Of a stretch of 64,000 nt of DNA, positions 1-7,914 are shown piece by piece. Positions within the stretch are counted from its first letter, which is position 1, and each line of letters starts with the position of its first letter. The stretch lies in contig NZ_PUEJ01000007.1 in the NCBI RefSeq assembly GCF_002982075.1, positions 248,001 through 312,000 on the forward strand, in the 5' to 3' direction. Source of the DNA: Labrys okinawensis (lineage in GTDB: Bacteria > Pseudomonadota > Alphaproteobacteria > Rhizobiales > Labraceae). The notes below the pieces were generated by a model. The model was not told the DNA's origin. It made no database searches and worked only from the letters and a program-made list of their open reading frames with translations. The position numbers were made by a program, and so were the translations under genes.

Positions 1-501
1 GACGACCTGTTCGCTTTCTTCGCCAAGCTCGGCATCACCGTGACGACCGTCGAACATCCGCCCCTGTTCACGGTGGAGGATTCGAAGGCGCTGCGCGGGC
101 AGATCGCGGGCGGCCACACCAAGAATCTCTTCCTGAAGGACCGGAAGGGCAGGTTGTTCCTGGTGGTGCTGGAAGAGGATGCCAGCGTCGATCTCAAGCG
201 CATCCACGAGATCATCGGCGCCCAGGGCAAGGTATCCTTCGGCTCGGCCGAGCTGCTGACGCAGGTCTGGGGCGTGTTGCCCGGTGCCGTCACGCCCTTC
301 GGCGCCATCAACGACACCGAGGCGCAGGTGACCGTGGTGCTCGACCAGGCGCTGCTCGAGAACGACAAGCTCAACCATCATCCGCTGGTGAATACGCAGA
401 CCACCACGATCGCCCGTGAAGACCTCATTGCCTTCCTGCGTGCCACCGGGCACGAGCCCAAGATCCTTGCCGTCTCGCAGCCGCAGCAGGCGGATGCCTG
501 A
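1..501 (+). CDS. Prolyl-tRNA deacylase, YbaK/ProX family (5' end outside window)
   Basis: The reading frame is open from the first base of the window, so the true start lies upstream; a GTG at 40 is probably internal. The 166 visible residues form a YbaK/aminoacyl-tRNA deacylase domain. They include the core stretch HTKNLFLKDRKG and a C-terminal part with the pattern FGAINDTE and NHHPL seen in the free-standing ProX-type editing proteins. This family hydrolyses misacylated tRNA-Pro (Ala- or Cys-tRNA-Pro) in the cytoplasm to protect translation fidelity. It is followed by a 12-bp perfect hairpin. Family assignment is by recognition of the fold signature; the exact substrate is inferred. Confidence 0.85.
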   Translation, partial: DDLFAFFAKLGITVTTVEHPPLFTVEDSKALRGQIAGGHTKNLFLKDRKGRLFLVVLEEDASVDLKRIHEIIGAQGKVSFGSAELLTQVWGVLPGAVTPFGAINDTEAQVTVVLDQALLENDKLNHHPLVNTQTTTIAREDLIAFLRATGHEPKILAVSQPQQADA

Positions 502-526
502 GGTTGGCACGGTTCCACCGCCTGGC

Positions 527-620
527 GCGTTTTCCAGAAAAGCCGTTCGCTTTTCCGATGAGGAAAACGCGTTAAAGGAGTTGAAGAGAAAGTGCGCTTC
601 AGGGAAATCGCACTTTCTCT
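527..620. repeat. Dispersed intergenic repeat with 12-bp hairpin, likely terminator between convergent genes
   Basis: The element begins with GCGTTTTCCAGAAAAG (527-542), a 16-mer found exactly in reverse complement at 40534-40549. It ends with a perfect 12-bp inverted repeat, arms 585-596 and 609-620, with a 12-nt loop. It sits between the convergent ProX gene and the first Gly-Asn gene, where a bidirectional terminator would be useful. The same architecture recurs at 40444-40556, 43981-44076 and 60824-60917. Confidence 0.6.
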
Positions 621-693
621 GACTCGAAATCCCGGCATCCCATGCCGGTATGTTCCCGAAAGCCCGTCGAGCCGCCGACGGGCATGATCCCGT

Positions 694-1287
694 TCAGTCG
701 AGGCAGCCGCGGAAAATATCGTATCTCATGCATTTGCGGCGAGGCGCATAGGCGGCGGGTGACGTCGTGGCCCCGCGGGCATAGCGCTGGGCCGGCTGCT
801 GCACGCCGGCTACGCCGGCCGATGGCACGGCTCTGGGACCGACCTGGCAACGAATGCCTTCTGTGGCCAGGGCGCCGGCAACATCGGCGTCATAGCACAG
901 CATCTGGGTGGCGGCCCTGCGATAGCCCATGGCCTGAAGAGTGCGGGCGAAGAGGCGGATGTTGCAGCCCTGGTCGAGTTTGGTGGTGCCGAAGCTGAAG
1001 CCGAAGCCGGCACCCGAGCCGCCGACGCTGACGCTGCCGAGACAGGCTTCGATGCCCGCGGCCGCAAGGCCGGGCGCAAACGCGGCAGGGGCCTGACGTC
1101 GATCGCGATGATTCAGAGTGGCACCGCCGACATTGCCGGTAATGTTGCCGTTGCCATTGCCGTTGCCCGATCCGTCGCCCGAATTATTGCCGTTGCCTGT
1201 CCCGTTCTGCGCCTGAGCCAGCGACGCAGCGGCAAGGAAAATGGCGACGGTGAAGAAATAGACAATACCCTTTGCAAGCGATTTCAT
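694..1287 (-). CDS. Secreted Gly-Asn-linker protein with conserved C-terminal Cys-containing domain
   Basis: This 197-residue protein starts with a classical signal peptide (MKSLAKG, hydrophobic core, cleavage after SLAQA about residue 26). The start at 1287 was chosen over an in-frame upstream one because the signal peptide begins there. Residues about 27-50 are a short Gly-Asn-Ser linker. The rest is a folded-looking domain with the signature GGSGAGFGFSFGTTK, DQGCNIRLFARTLQAMG and a later MLC. I recall similar stretches in hypothetical alphaproteobacterial proteins, function unknown. It is the last of five same-strand Gly-Asn-rich genes and differs from the other four in having this C-terminal domain. 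Confidence 0.75.
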   Translation of the reverse strand: MKSLAKGIVYFFTVAIFLAAASLAQAQNGTGNGNNSGDGSGNGNGNGNITGNVGGATLNHRDRRQAPAAFAPGLAAAGIEACLGSVSVGGSGAGFGFSFGTTKLDQGCNIRLFARTLQAMGYRRAATQMLCYDADVAGALATEGIRCQVGPRAVPSAGVAGVQQPAQRYARGATTSPAAYAPRRKCMRYDIFRGCLD

Positions 1288-1396
1288 ATGCGTTCCCCCA
1301 AACACAAATACGCTCACAAACTTCTGGAAAGTCTATGAGGTGTACAGGAGGCTACGCTACAAATAGGATTTTCGCAATGAATACAATATTTTATCG

Positions 1397-1768
1397 CTAA
1401 GGAACCTGACGGCGAGTAATGCCGCAGCGCTGAAGTTCTTTCATTAGGCGCTCGTAGTCCCAGCTATACGTCATCTCGTTATGGTTTCCATTGTTGTCAC
1501 TTGTGAAGCAGTTTCCGTTTCCGTTACCAGAATTGAAATTGCCGTTATTGTTTCCTTGATTGAAGTTTCCATTAAAGTTGCCGGTATTGCCGTTGCCGTT
1601 GTTGTTTCCTCGTCCAACGCTGTATTGAGCGAGGATAACATCATCTTTCCGCAGTATCTCGATTTGCGCCGCTCCGTGCTGCCGGCCTGGGACATGGCAA
1701 CGGAAAAGCGCCGGAATCTGCGGGCTGGGAAGGGGCTGCCGGCAACCGATATCGAGGTCTGCGATCAT
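1397..1768 (-). CDS. Small Gly-Asn-rich protein without recognisable signal peptide
   Basis: This 123-residue protein has an unremarkable N-terminal 50 residues, then about 40 residues of Asn-Gly-rich sequence with FNGNFN and FNSGNGN units. Its C-terminal tail is charged (YERLMKELQRCGITRR). The Gly-Asn part is irregular compared with the 13-residue repeats of its neighbours. The ATG at 1768 has an AGGA eight bases upstream. No signal peptide is visible, which is odd beside four secreted relatives. The N-terminus may be a replaced or frameshifted leader. It could be a degenerate copy. The composition matches its neighbours, so I keep it as a gene with moderate confidence. Confidence 0.55.
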   Translation of the reverse strand: MIADLDIGCRQPLPSPQIPALFRCHVPGRQHGAAQIEILRKDDVILAQYSVGRGNNNGNGNTGNFNGNFNQGNNNGNFNSGNGNGNCFTSDNNGNHNEMTYSWDYERLMKELQRCGITRRQVP

Positions 1769-1815
1769 GGTTGCATTCCTGTGATCAAGGACGGTGGATC
1801 GGTATAAACCATAAA

Positions 1816-1846
1816 GGCCGGACCGACCTCTCCGATCGATCCGGCC
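1816..1846 (-). terminator. Candidate terminator after the third Gly-Asn gene
   Basis: Seven-base complementary arms (1816-1822 and 1840-1846) flank a 17-nt loop. On the minus strand the stem is followed by TTTAT. It lies 21 bases past the stop codon of the gene at 1867-2403. The stem is short, so the call is tentative. Confidence 0.35.
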
Positions 1847-1866
1847 GAAGCTGCCTCGGCAGCCTC

Positions 1867-2403
<537 letters not shown>

Positions 2404-2630
2404 GGTTCTACCTTTCCTGGACTGGGTTCGGGAAAGGCATTGCCTTCCCATCGTGGTCGTCGGATCCCTCGAGAGGCCGGAAGGCACATGGGCACAGGGC
2501 AGGCCCTTGCTCCGTGATGTTTTGTTTCACGGAACCGAAGCCGGGGCGCGGCCGGGCAAAGCATGCACCTTGGGGGGATGTTCGGTGCGTCTTCGGCCGA
2601 GCGAAGGCGCGCCGCTTCTCGTCCGCCGGC

Positions 2631-3218
2631 TTACCGTGAGGTGCAGCCGTGGTTCAGGAGGTTGCAACTGGACGGTGTGTTCGCATTCCTGGCGGTCGCG
2701 CTGGTTACGGTGACGGTCACGCCACCCGGTGCCGGATCGTCCGGCCCGCCGATGCCGTAATTGCCGTTGCCGTTCATGTTGCCATTGTCGGTCCCGGTGT
2801 TGCCGTTGCCGTTGTAATTGCCGTTCAGCGTACCGGTGTTGAAATTGCCATTCATATTGCCGTTGCCGGTTCCGGTGTTGCCGTTGCCGTTCATGTTGCC
2901 ATTGTCGGTTCCGGTGTTGCCGTTGCCGTTCATGTTGCCATTGCCGGTTCCGGTATTGCCGTTGCCGTTCATGTTGCCGTTGCCGGTTCCGGTGTTGCCG
3001 TTGCCGTTCATGTTGCCGTTGCCGGTTCCGGTGTTGTTGTTGCCGTTGCCGTTGCCGTTGTTGGTGCCGGAATTGCCGTTGCCATTGCCGTTGCCATTGC
3101 CGGTTCCGGTGTTGCCATTCCCGTTGCCGTTGCCATTGCCGAATCCCGCATAGGCGCTGAGGACCGGGGTGCAGACCAGTGCCGCACTCAGCAGCAGCCG
3201 CGTGAGGAGGGTGCGCAT
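2631..3218 (-). CDS. Secreted protein with nine 13-residue Gly-Asn repeats
   Basis: This 195-residue protein has a 24-residue signal peptide (cleavage after SAYA), a short GNGNGN run, then nine uninterrupted 13-residue repeats at residues 37-153. The commonest unit is TGTGNGNMNGNGN. The repeat array ends with YGIGG. A 37-residue tail follows, containing VTVTVTSATAR and two Cys (SSCNLLNHGC) that could form a disulfide. The start at 3218 begins the signal peptide and is preceded by an AAAGGA ribosome site. Compared with its neighbours the repeats are nearly identical to each other, which suggests recent duplication of a 39-bp unit. Confidence 0.82.
   Translation of the reverse strand: MRTLLTRLLLSAALVCTPVLSAYAGFGNGNGNGNGNTGTGNGNGNGNGNSGTNNGNGNGNNNTGTGNGNMNGNGNTGTGNGNMNGNGNTGTGNGNMNGNGNTGTDNGNMNGNGNTGTGNGNMNGNFNTGTLNGNYNGNGNTGTDNGNMNGNGNYGIGGPDDPAPGGVTVTVTSATARNANTPSSCNLLNHGCTSR
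2760..3110. repeat. Nine tandem 39-bp repeats inside a coding region
   Basis: The DNA encoding residues 37-153 of the gene at 2631-3218 is nine tandem 39-bp units, several of which differ by only one or two bases. Within each unit are smaller TTGCCG hexamers encoding Gly-Asn. Such nested repeats could change copy number by slippage or recombination. The repeats stay in frame, so length changes would give proteins with more or fewer units. Confidence 0.85.
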
Positions 3219-3586
3219 GATACTGTCCTTTCTTGCGACTCGAAAAACAGCCTGGCCGAAGGCCTGGAGGCGTGTTCGATGATCGGGCGGTGCGGTCTGT
3301 CGCTGCCGCGGCCCGTCCATGATGCACTGTGACTGGACCTGCACGCTCGGAGCATTCGGGGCGGTTCGTCTGTCGGATCGAACGGCCGAGGCTCGGTCGG
3401 AAGGGCCTGGATGCGGGATCCTCTTCCGTCGGCCGTCCGCAGGACGCTACGCCGGAACAGGGAGAGAAGAGAAGCAGCGCATCCAGATTTCAGAGCTCGA
3501 GCGGCGAACGCTGAACGCCAGGGGAGGCGGGAGCTGACCGGCAGCCGGGAGGGAAGGCAGGCCAGCTCCCTGAGTGCGAGCAAGGC
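3219..3586. other. Spacer between Gly-Asn genes
   Basis: These 368 bases between the fifth and fourth Gly-Asn genes must hold the promoter of the gene at 2631-3218 unless it is co-transcribed. I see the ribosome site just upstream of 3218 but no convincing promoter boxes or strong hairpin. Open frames here on both strands lack coding character. Confidence 0.5.
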
Positions 3587-4042
3587 TTACTGGTTGCCGT
3601 TGCCGTTGCCATTGCCGCTGAAGGCGCCCCAGTTGTGGTTGCCGTTCAGGTTGCCGTTGCCGATGCCATAGTTGGCATTGCCGTTCAGGTTGCCGTTGCC
3701 GAAGCCGAAGTTGTGGTTGCCGTTGGCATTGCCGTTGCCGAGGCCGAGATTGCCGTTGCCGTTGGCATTGCCATTGCCGATGCCGGCATTGCCGTTGCCG
3801 TTGCCATTCCCGTTGACGGCGCCGGCATTGCCGTTGCCGTTGCCGTTGCCGTTGAGGGCGCCCCAGTTTCCGTTGCCGTTGCCGTTGCCGTTGAAGGCGC
3901 CGGTATTGGCGTTGCCGTTGCCGTTGCCGTTGCCGAAGCCGACATTGCCGTTGCCGTTGCCGTTGCCACTGCCAACGCTGAAGGCCATCGCGGCGCTGGA
4001 GACGCTCAGGATCAGGGCGGATGCGATGAGAAGCGATTTCAT
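3587..4042 (-). CDS. Secreted protein made almost entirely of 13-residue Gly-Asn repeats
   Basis: The 151-residue product starts with a signal peptide (MKSLLIAS, cleavage near AAMA at residue 20). It then consists of a short GN run and nine 13-residue units up to the last residue. Consensus is xGxxNGNxNGNxN. Position 1 takes V, T, W, A, A, L, F, Y, W and position 3 takes F, A, A, A, I, L, F, I, A, so each unit carries one short hydrophobic or aromatic segment followed by strictly alternating Asn. There is no other domain. It is the first gene of the cluster reading away from the LuxR gene. The regular period argues for a repetitive beta-fold such as a solenoid or amyloid-like fibre; no experimental function is known to me. 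Confidence 0.83.
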   Translation of the reverse strand: MKSLLIASALILSVSSAAMAFSVGSGNGNGNGNVGFGNGNGNGNANTGAFNGNGNGNGNWGALNGNGNGNGNAGAVNGNGNGNGNAGIGNGNANGNGNLGLGNGNANGNHNFGFGNGNLNGNANYGIGNGNLNGNHNWGAFSGNGNGNGNQ

Positions 4043-4383
4043 AATTGTCTCTCCACTCAGTCTGTCTTGTGAGGTGCTTAAGGCTGTAATCAGCAGAAGC
4101 TTTTTCTTTAAGATCGCGATGATTACAGTTTTAATCTTATTGGTTTTTGAGTGTAGAGAAACTTGTCTATTGGAATTAGTACAAAGGGGTATTAATTCAG
4201 GAGTGTTATACTAAAAATTCATTTGGGCATGTCAAATAGTGCCGCGTGACGACGCTGGCGCGTGCCATGCAGCTCAAAGGCCCCGGATCATTCGAGAGGG
4301 AGAATATTCGAGGTGTGGAACGGCTGGATCAGAGTTCCCCAACACATCCAGCCCGGTCCATCGGACGTCTTCTGTCGTGGTCG
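4043..4383. promoter_or_regulatory. AT-rich promoter region of the Gly-Asn cluster
   Basis: These 341 bases separate the first Gly-Asn gene from the LuxR gene. The part at 4080-4230 is markedly AT-rich for this genome. It contains an 8-bp inverted repeat, CTGTAATC at 4084-4091 and GATTACAG at 4121-4128, ending 42 bases upstream of the ATG at 4042, a plausible regulator site. Near the LuxR stop codon another 8-bp dyad (4322-4329 and 4346-4353) may end the LuxR transcript. No promoter boxes can be assigned with confidence. Confidence 0.4.
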
Positions 4384-5208
4384 TCAATAGGCGACGGCAG
4401 CAACGGCCATCTGGCTGTCTTCGCAATCGGGGCCGATCATCATGGTGGCGCCGGGCGAACGCATCTGACTGCCGCACATCAGGGCGACTTCGGTCCGATT
4501 GCGCAGGTGGAATTTGCGCATGATGTTGCGGATATGGACCTTTGCTGTGCTCTCGGAAATGTTGAGGGCATGCGCGATGATCTTGTTCTGCTTACCCTTC
4601 TGGAGCAGGCTCAGGACGTCCATCTCGCGGTCGGTGAGATTGAGATGGATATCGGAACGCAAGTGGCGCTCGGGCTGCGGCTTGGGCGCGCTCAAGGGCG
4701 GTTCTGTGAACAGGGCGGTGGCGCTCGCATAGGAGACGGGCTGAGTAGCCGTTTCCTCGCACACTGGAAGCGACAGGCTCCGCCGGATCGCACTCACCAT
4801 GGCATTGAAGCCCATCGAGGCCGTGATCCAGCTGTGGACGCCGGCTTCCTCCATCAATCGACCGATCGGAGGATCGCTGTTGTCGGTGACCACCAGCAAA
4901 GGCAGCTTACCGATACGGGCTTGTAATTGCTGAATGACGAAGGCGACGAAGAGCGGATCGGTGCTGCGCTGCACCAGGCTGAGTATGGCGAGGGAGGCTT
5001 GAGCGCCGCCTTCTCCGGGAGCGCCCATAATGCGCACGTCGATATCGTCCGCGGCTTCCTTGAGAGCATGCGAAAAGATTTCGCCCAGCAGGGGGCGGCT
5101 CTCGATCAGCAGGACCACTTTACGATCTGTAGTAGCTAGGGCGCTCGGTTCTGTTTGTCTGTTATCATGACAATCCAGCATGTCATTGCAGGTGACGTGG
5201 TGACTCAT
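4384..5208 (-). CDS. LuxR-family DNA-binding regulator with degenerate receiver-like domain
   Basis: This 274-residue protein has a response-regulator-like N-terminal half (KVVLLIESRPLLGEIF at about 30-45, LLVVTD near 130) that lacks an obvious phosphoacceptor Asp and acidic pocket. Its C-terminal half is a classic LuxR/FixJ helix-turn-helix (LTDREMDVLSLLQKGKQNK, then SESTAKVHIRNI). The start at 5208 has AGAGG seven bases upstream and is preferred over a longer frame from 5274. The degenerate receiver plus LuxR helix-turn-helix is the layout of CsgD/VpsT-type biofilm regulators. It lies on the same strand immediately upstream of the Gly-Asn cluster, so it is a natural candidate to control it. 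That link is inferred from position. Confidence 0.8.
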   Translation of the reverse strand: MSHHVTCNDMLDCHDNRQTEPSALATTDRKVVLLIESRPLLGEIFSHALKEAADDIDVRIMGAPGEGGAQASLAILSLVQRSTDPLFVAFVIQQLQARIGKLPLLVVTDNSDPPIGRLMEEAGVHSWITASMGFNAMVSAIRRSLSLPVCEETATQPVSYASATALFTEPPLSAPKPQPERHLRSDIHLNLTDREMDVLSLLQKGKQNKIIAHALNISESTAKVHIRNIMRKFHLRNRTEVALMCGSQMRSPGATMMIGPDCEDSQMAVAAVAY

Positions 5209-5956
5209 GATTGGCCTCTTTGAAAGTTCTGGCGTTACTTCCTCTATAAGTCTTCTTGTCGGTTGGGCTTCCACCCCAATACGTCATTAGGGTGTGGGCC
5301 GTTACACTTGCGTGACAGTTCCGCGCTGCCGACCTGAACGGCCTGTTGTCGAGCGCAACCACTTTCACCGGGCACCACGAATTTCTTCAGGGCGGCGGCC
5401 GAAAAGTAAAACGATTCACGAATAATAGGACGCCTGAATATTGATTATCGCGATGTGGCTTTTATCTCACAGAAACGACTATTCGCGAAAGTCTTTTGGG
5501 ATTAATCCGAAAGGAACCTTCCCTAGCGGCAGCCCAAAAAGGTATCATATTGAGGTGTAAGGCGATTTTCAGCCTTCCCGGTTCGTGCATGCCAGTTATA
5601 TTGAGGAAGGCGTGAATTCGCCGTGATTTGAGTGAAGTTCCGGAATACGATGAATAAACTTCAATCTTTAGAAAGATGGCACTGATCGCTGGTGTATAGG
5701 CAAGTGATTTTCTTTCTGTACAAGGCGGACTTCGATGCTCTTCATCACGGCGGACGGCGATTCTGCTGTTGGTCGACTACCACTGTTACCTCTTTTGAGG
5801 CTCATCGGCGAAAAATAGGTATGGAGTTCCATTCGTTCCATTCCTGTAACAAGCAAGACGAAATCTATTGTTTCGTACAGCGCCGCATGCGTGGCAGTTG
5901 CCTTCGTGGCAATTTACCCCCATCTAACCGCGGACGGAGTTTTCTAGCGGGTAGGA
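5209..5956. other. Long AT-rich intergenic region
   Basis: These 748 bases separate the divergent LuxR and thioredoxin genes. Base composition is clearly more AT-rich than in the genes, especially 5400-5720. The ribosome site of the LuxR gene (around 5215-5220) and AGGA before 5957 are visible. Short frames such as 5668-5856 minus and 5692-6117 plus have no recognisable product or coding bias. I see no RNA gene or mobile element. The length suggests a complex upstream regulatory region for the LuxR gene. Confidence 0.45.
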
Positions 5957-6853
5957 ATGATGAGCAACGACGCTGCCGGAGCCAACGGTCTAATCAAGGA
6001 TACCACTACGCAGACCTTCATGGCCGACGTGATTCAGGAATCGATGAAGCAGCCGGTGCTGGTCGACTTCTGGGCCGAGTGGTGCGGCCCCTGCAAGCAA
6101 TTGGGGCCGATGCTTGAAAAGGCGGTGCTGGCGGCCAAGGGCAAGGTCAAGCTGGTGAAGATGGATATCGACAAGCACCCGCAGATTGCCGGGCAATTGG
6201 GGGTGCAGTCGATTCCCGCCGTCTTCGCCTTCTCCAAGGGCCAGCCTGTCGACGGTTTCATGGGGGCCATTCCCGAAAGCCAGATCAAGGAATTCATCAG
6301 CAGAATCGCCGGCCCCGGCGGCGACCCGGACACCGAGGCCTTGCTGGCCGAGGCCGAAGCCTTGCTGAATGAGGGCGACGGCGCGGCGGCGGCTCAACTC
6401 TTCGCGCAGATATTCGAGCAGGACGCCGAAAACCTGAAGGCGATCGCCGGCCTGGCGCGCTGTGCACTCGCCGCCGGGGAACTGGAACAGGCCAAGGCCA
6501 CGCTCTCGCTCACGCCAAAGGGCAAGGAGAACGATCCCGTCATCGCCAGCGCCCGTGCTGCACTTGAATTGGCCGAACAGGCCAATGACGTCGGTGACCT
6601 GCAGGCGCTGGCGCGCCAGGTGGAGGCCGAGCCGAAGAACTTTCAGGCCAAGTTCGACTACGCTCTCGCTTTGGCGGCCGCCAATCGGCGCGAGGAAGCG
6701 GTCGACCAACTCCTCGACATCGCCCGGCGCGACCGCAAATGGAACGACGACGGTGCACGCAAACAGCTCGTGCAGTTCTTCGAGGCCTGGGGCCCGATGG
6801 ATGAGAACACCATCTATGGCCGCCGCAGGTTGTCGTCGATCCTGTTCTCATAA
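5957..6853 (+). CDS. Thioredoxin-TPR protein, CnoX/YbbN family
   Basis: The 298-residue protein has an N-terminal thioredoxin domain with the active-site motif WCGPCK at residues 42-47 and the cis-Pro in SIPAVFAF. The C-terminal 160 residues are tetratricopeptide-like helices (ALLNEGDGAAAAQLFAQIF, FDYALALAAANRREEAVDQLL). This architecture matches CnoX/YbbN, a cytoplasmic chaperedoxin that cooperates with GroEL and DnaK. Both thioredoxin cysteines are present, as in the redox-active alphaproteobacterial members. Two consecutive ATG codons open the gene; GTAGGA is better spaced for the second, at 5960. It heads a run of same-strand genes continuing with the LON-domain and Trm112-like genes. Confidence 0.88.
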   Translation: MMSNDAAGANGLIKDTTTQTFMADVIQESMKQPVLVDFWAEWCGPCKQLGPMLEKAVLAAKGKVKLVKMDIDKHPQIAGQLGVQSIPAVFAFSKGQPVDGFMGAIPESQIKEFISRIAGPGGDPDTEALLAEAEALLNEGDGAAAAQLFAQIFEQDAENLKAIAGLARCALAAGELEQAKATLSLTPKGKENDPVIASARAALELAEQANDVGDLQALARQVEAEPKNFQAKFDYALALAAANRREEAVDQLLDIARRDRKWNDDGARKQLVQFFEAWGPMDENTIYGRRRLSSILFS

Positions 6854-6971
6854 ATAGTGACGCGGCCCGCCAGCAGGCCGTAAGATATCGCCTGAAGGTC
6901 GCGGTCTCGATCTGTCATGCCCCGTCCTTGGGCCATGACAGTCTCCAGGCCCGTTTGAGGAATGGCAGCCG

Positions 6972-7631
6972 ATGCATCCCTTGTTCAAGACGGAGGCCGA
7001 TCTGCCTCCTGTCATTCCGGTATTCCCTCTGGCCGGCGCCCTGCTGCTGCCGCGGGGCCAGCTGCCGCTGAACATCTTCGAACCGCGTTATCTGGCCATG
7101 ATCGACGACGTGCTGAAGGGGCCGCGCCTGATCGGTATGATTCAGCCCGAAGACGAAGAAAACGAGACGATGCCGCGCCTGTTCCAGGTCGGCTGCGTCG
7201 GGCGTCTCACTCAATTCGCCGAAACGAATGACGGGCGCTACCTCATCCAGCTCACGGGAATTTCGCGTTTCAAGGTGCTGGCGGAAGAAACCGTTACCAC
7301 GGCCTACCGCCAGTGCCGTATCACGGCCGAGCCCTTCGCCATCGACTTCACCCCGCGTGCGGGGGAGGAGGAGGTCGACCGCAAGAGCCTGATCGATACG
7401 TTGCGCGCCTATCTTGCCGTCAATCGCTTCCAGGTCGACTGGAACGATATCCACGAGGCATCGAACGAGGCGCTGGTCAACGCGCTGTCGATGATGAGCC
7501 CGTTCGGGCGGCGCGAGAAACAGGCGCTGCTCGAGGCCTCGTGCCTGCGCGAGCGCGCAGAGATCCTGGTCGCCATCACGCAGATCGAATTGGCCAAGAG
7601 CGGCGACGGCTCCGATACGCCGCTGCAGTGA
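6972..7631 (+). CDS. LON N-terminal (substrate-binding) domain protein
   Basis: The 219-residue protein is a stand-alone LON-SB domain. It has VIPVFPLAGALLLPRGQLPLNIFEPRY near the N-terminus, the family hallmark where Lon begins, then a beta-rich body and a C-terminal helical bundle. The ATPase and protease parts of Lon are absent, which is normal for this family of about 220 residues. Its biochemical role is not established. It is commonly found beside the thioredoxin-TPR and Trm112-like genes in alphaproteobacteria, as here, with only 6 bases to the next gene. Confidence 0.88.
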   Translation: MHPLFKTEADLPPVIPVFPLAGALLLPRGQLPLNIFEPRYLAMIDDVLKGPRLIGMIQPEDEENETMPRLFQVGCVGRLTQFAETNDGRYLIQLTGISRFKVLAEETVTTAYRQCRITAEPFAIDFTPRAGEEEVDRKSLIDTLRAYLAVNRFQVDWNDIHEASNEALVNALSMMSPFGRREKQALLEASCLRERAEILVAITQIELAKSGDGSDTPLQ

Positions 7632-7637
7632 GGATGA

Positions 7638-7844
7638 GTGCCGATGCCCACGCCGCCGCCGCATCGCCCGCCGCCGCTGACCGATCCCAAGCTGCTGGAA
7701 TTGCTGGTGTGCCCTCTCACCAAGACGACGCTGGAGTATGATGCGGAGAAGCAGGAACTGATCTCGCGTGCCGCCAAGCTGGCCTATCCCATCCGCGATG
7801 GTTTCCCTATCATGTTGCCCGAGGAGGCAAGGGTCATCGAATAG
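7638..7844 (+). CDS. Trm112-like small protein
   Basis: This 68-residue protein has a proline-rich start followed by a Trm112p-type domain: [20 protein letters not shown], then [20 protein letters not shown]. Bacterial members are small proteins of about 60-70 residues, and eukaryotic relatives activate methyltransferases. The zinc-binding Cys set is reduced to the single CPL motif, as is usual in proteobacteria. A GTG at 7638 and an ATG at 7644 are both possible starts. GAGGA lies just upstream. Confidence 0.82.
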   Translation: MPMPTPPPHRPPPLTDPKLLELLVCPLTKTTLEYDAEKQELISRAAKLAYPIRDGFPIMLPEEARVIE

Positions 7845-7914
7845 GACGGGCGATCGAATAGATCGCATCGTTCCGTTGGTTCATCCTGCCGACAGCCGAA
7901 GGAAGACGCAAAGT

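Noticed and set aside
2760-3110. Regularly spaced repeats that could look like a CRISPR array
   Set aside because: The units are contiguous coding repeats of 39 bp with no unique spacers and no cas genes nearby.
5692-6117. Plus-strand open frame overlapping the thioredoxin gene start
   Set aside because: It runs into the thioredoxin gene in another frame and has no coding character upstream.
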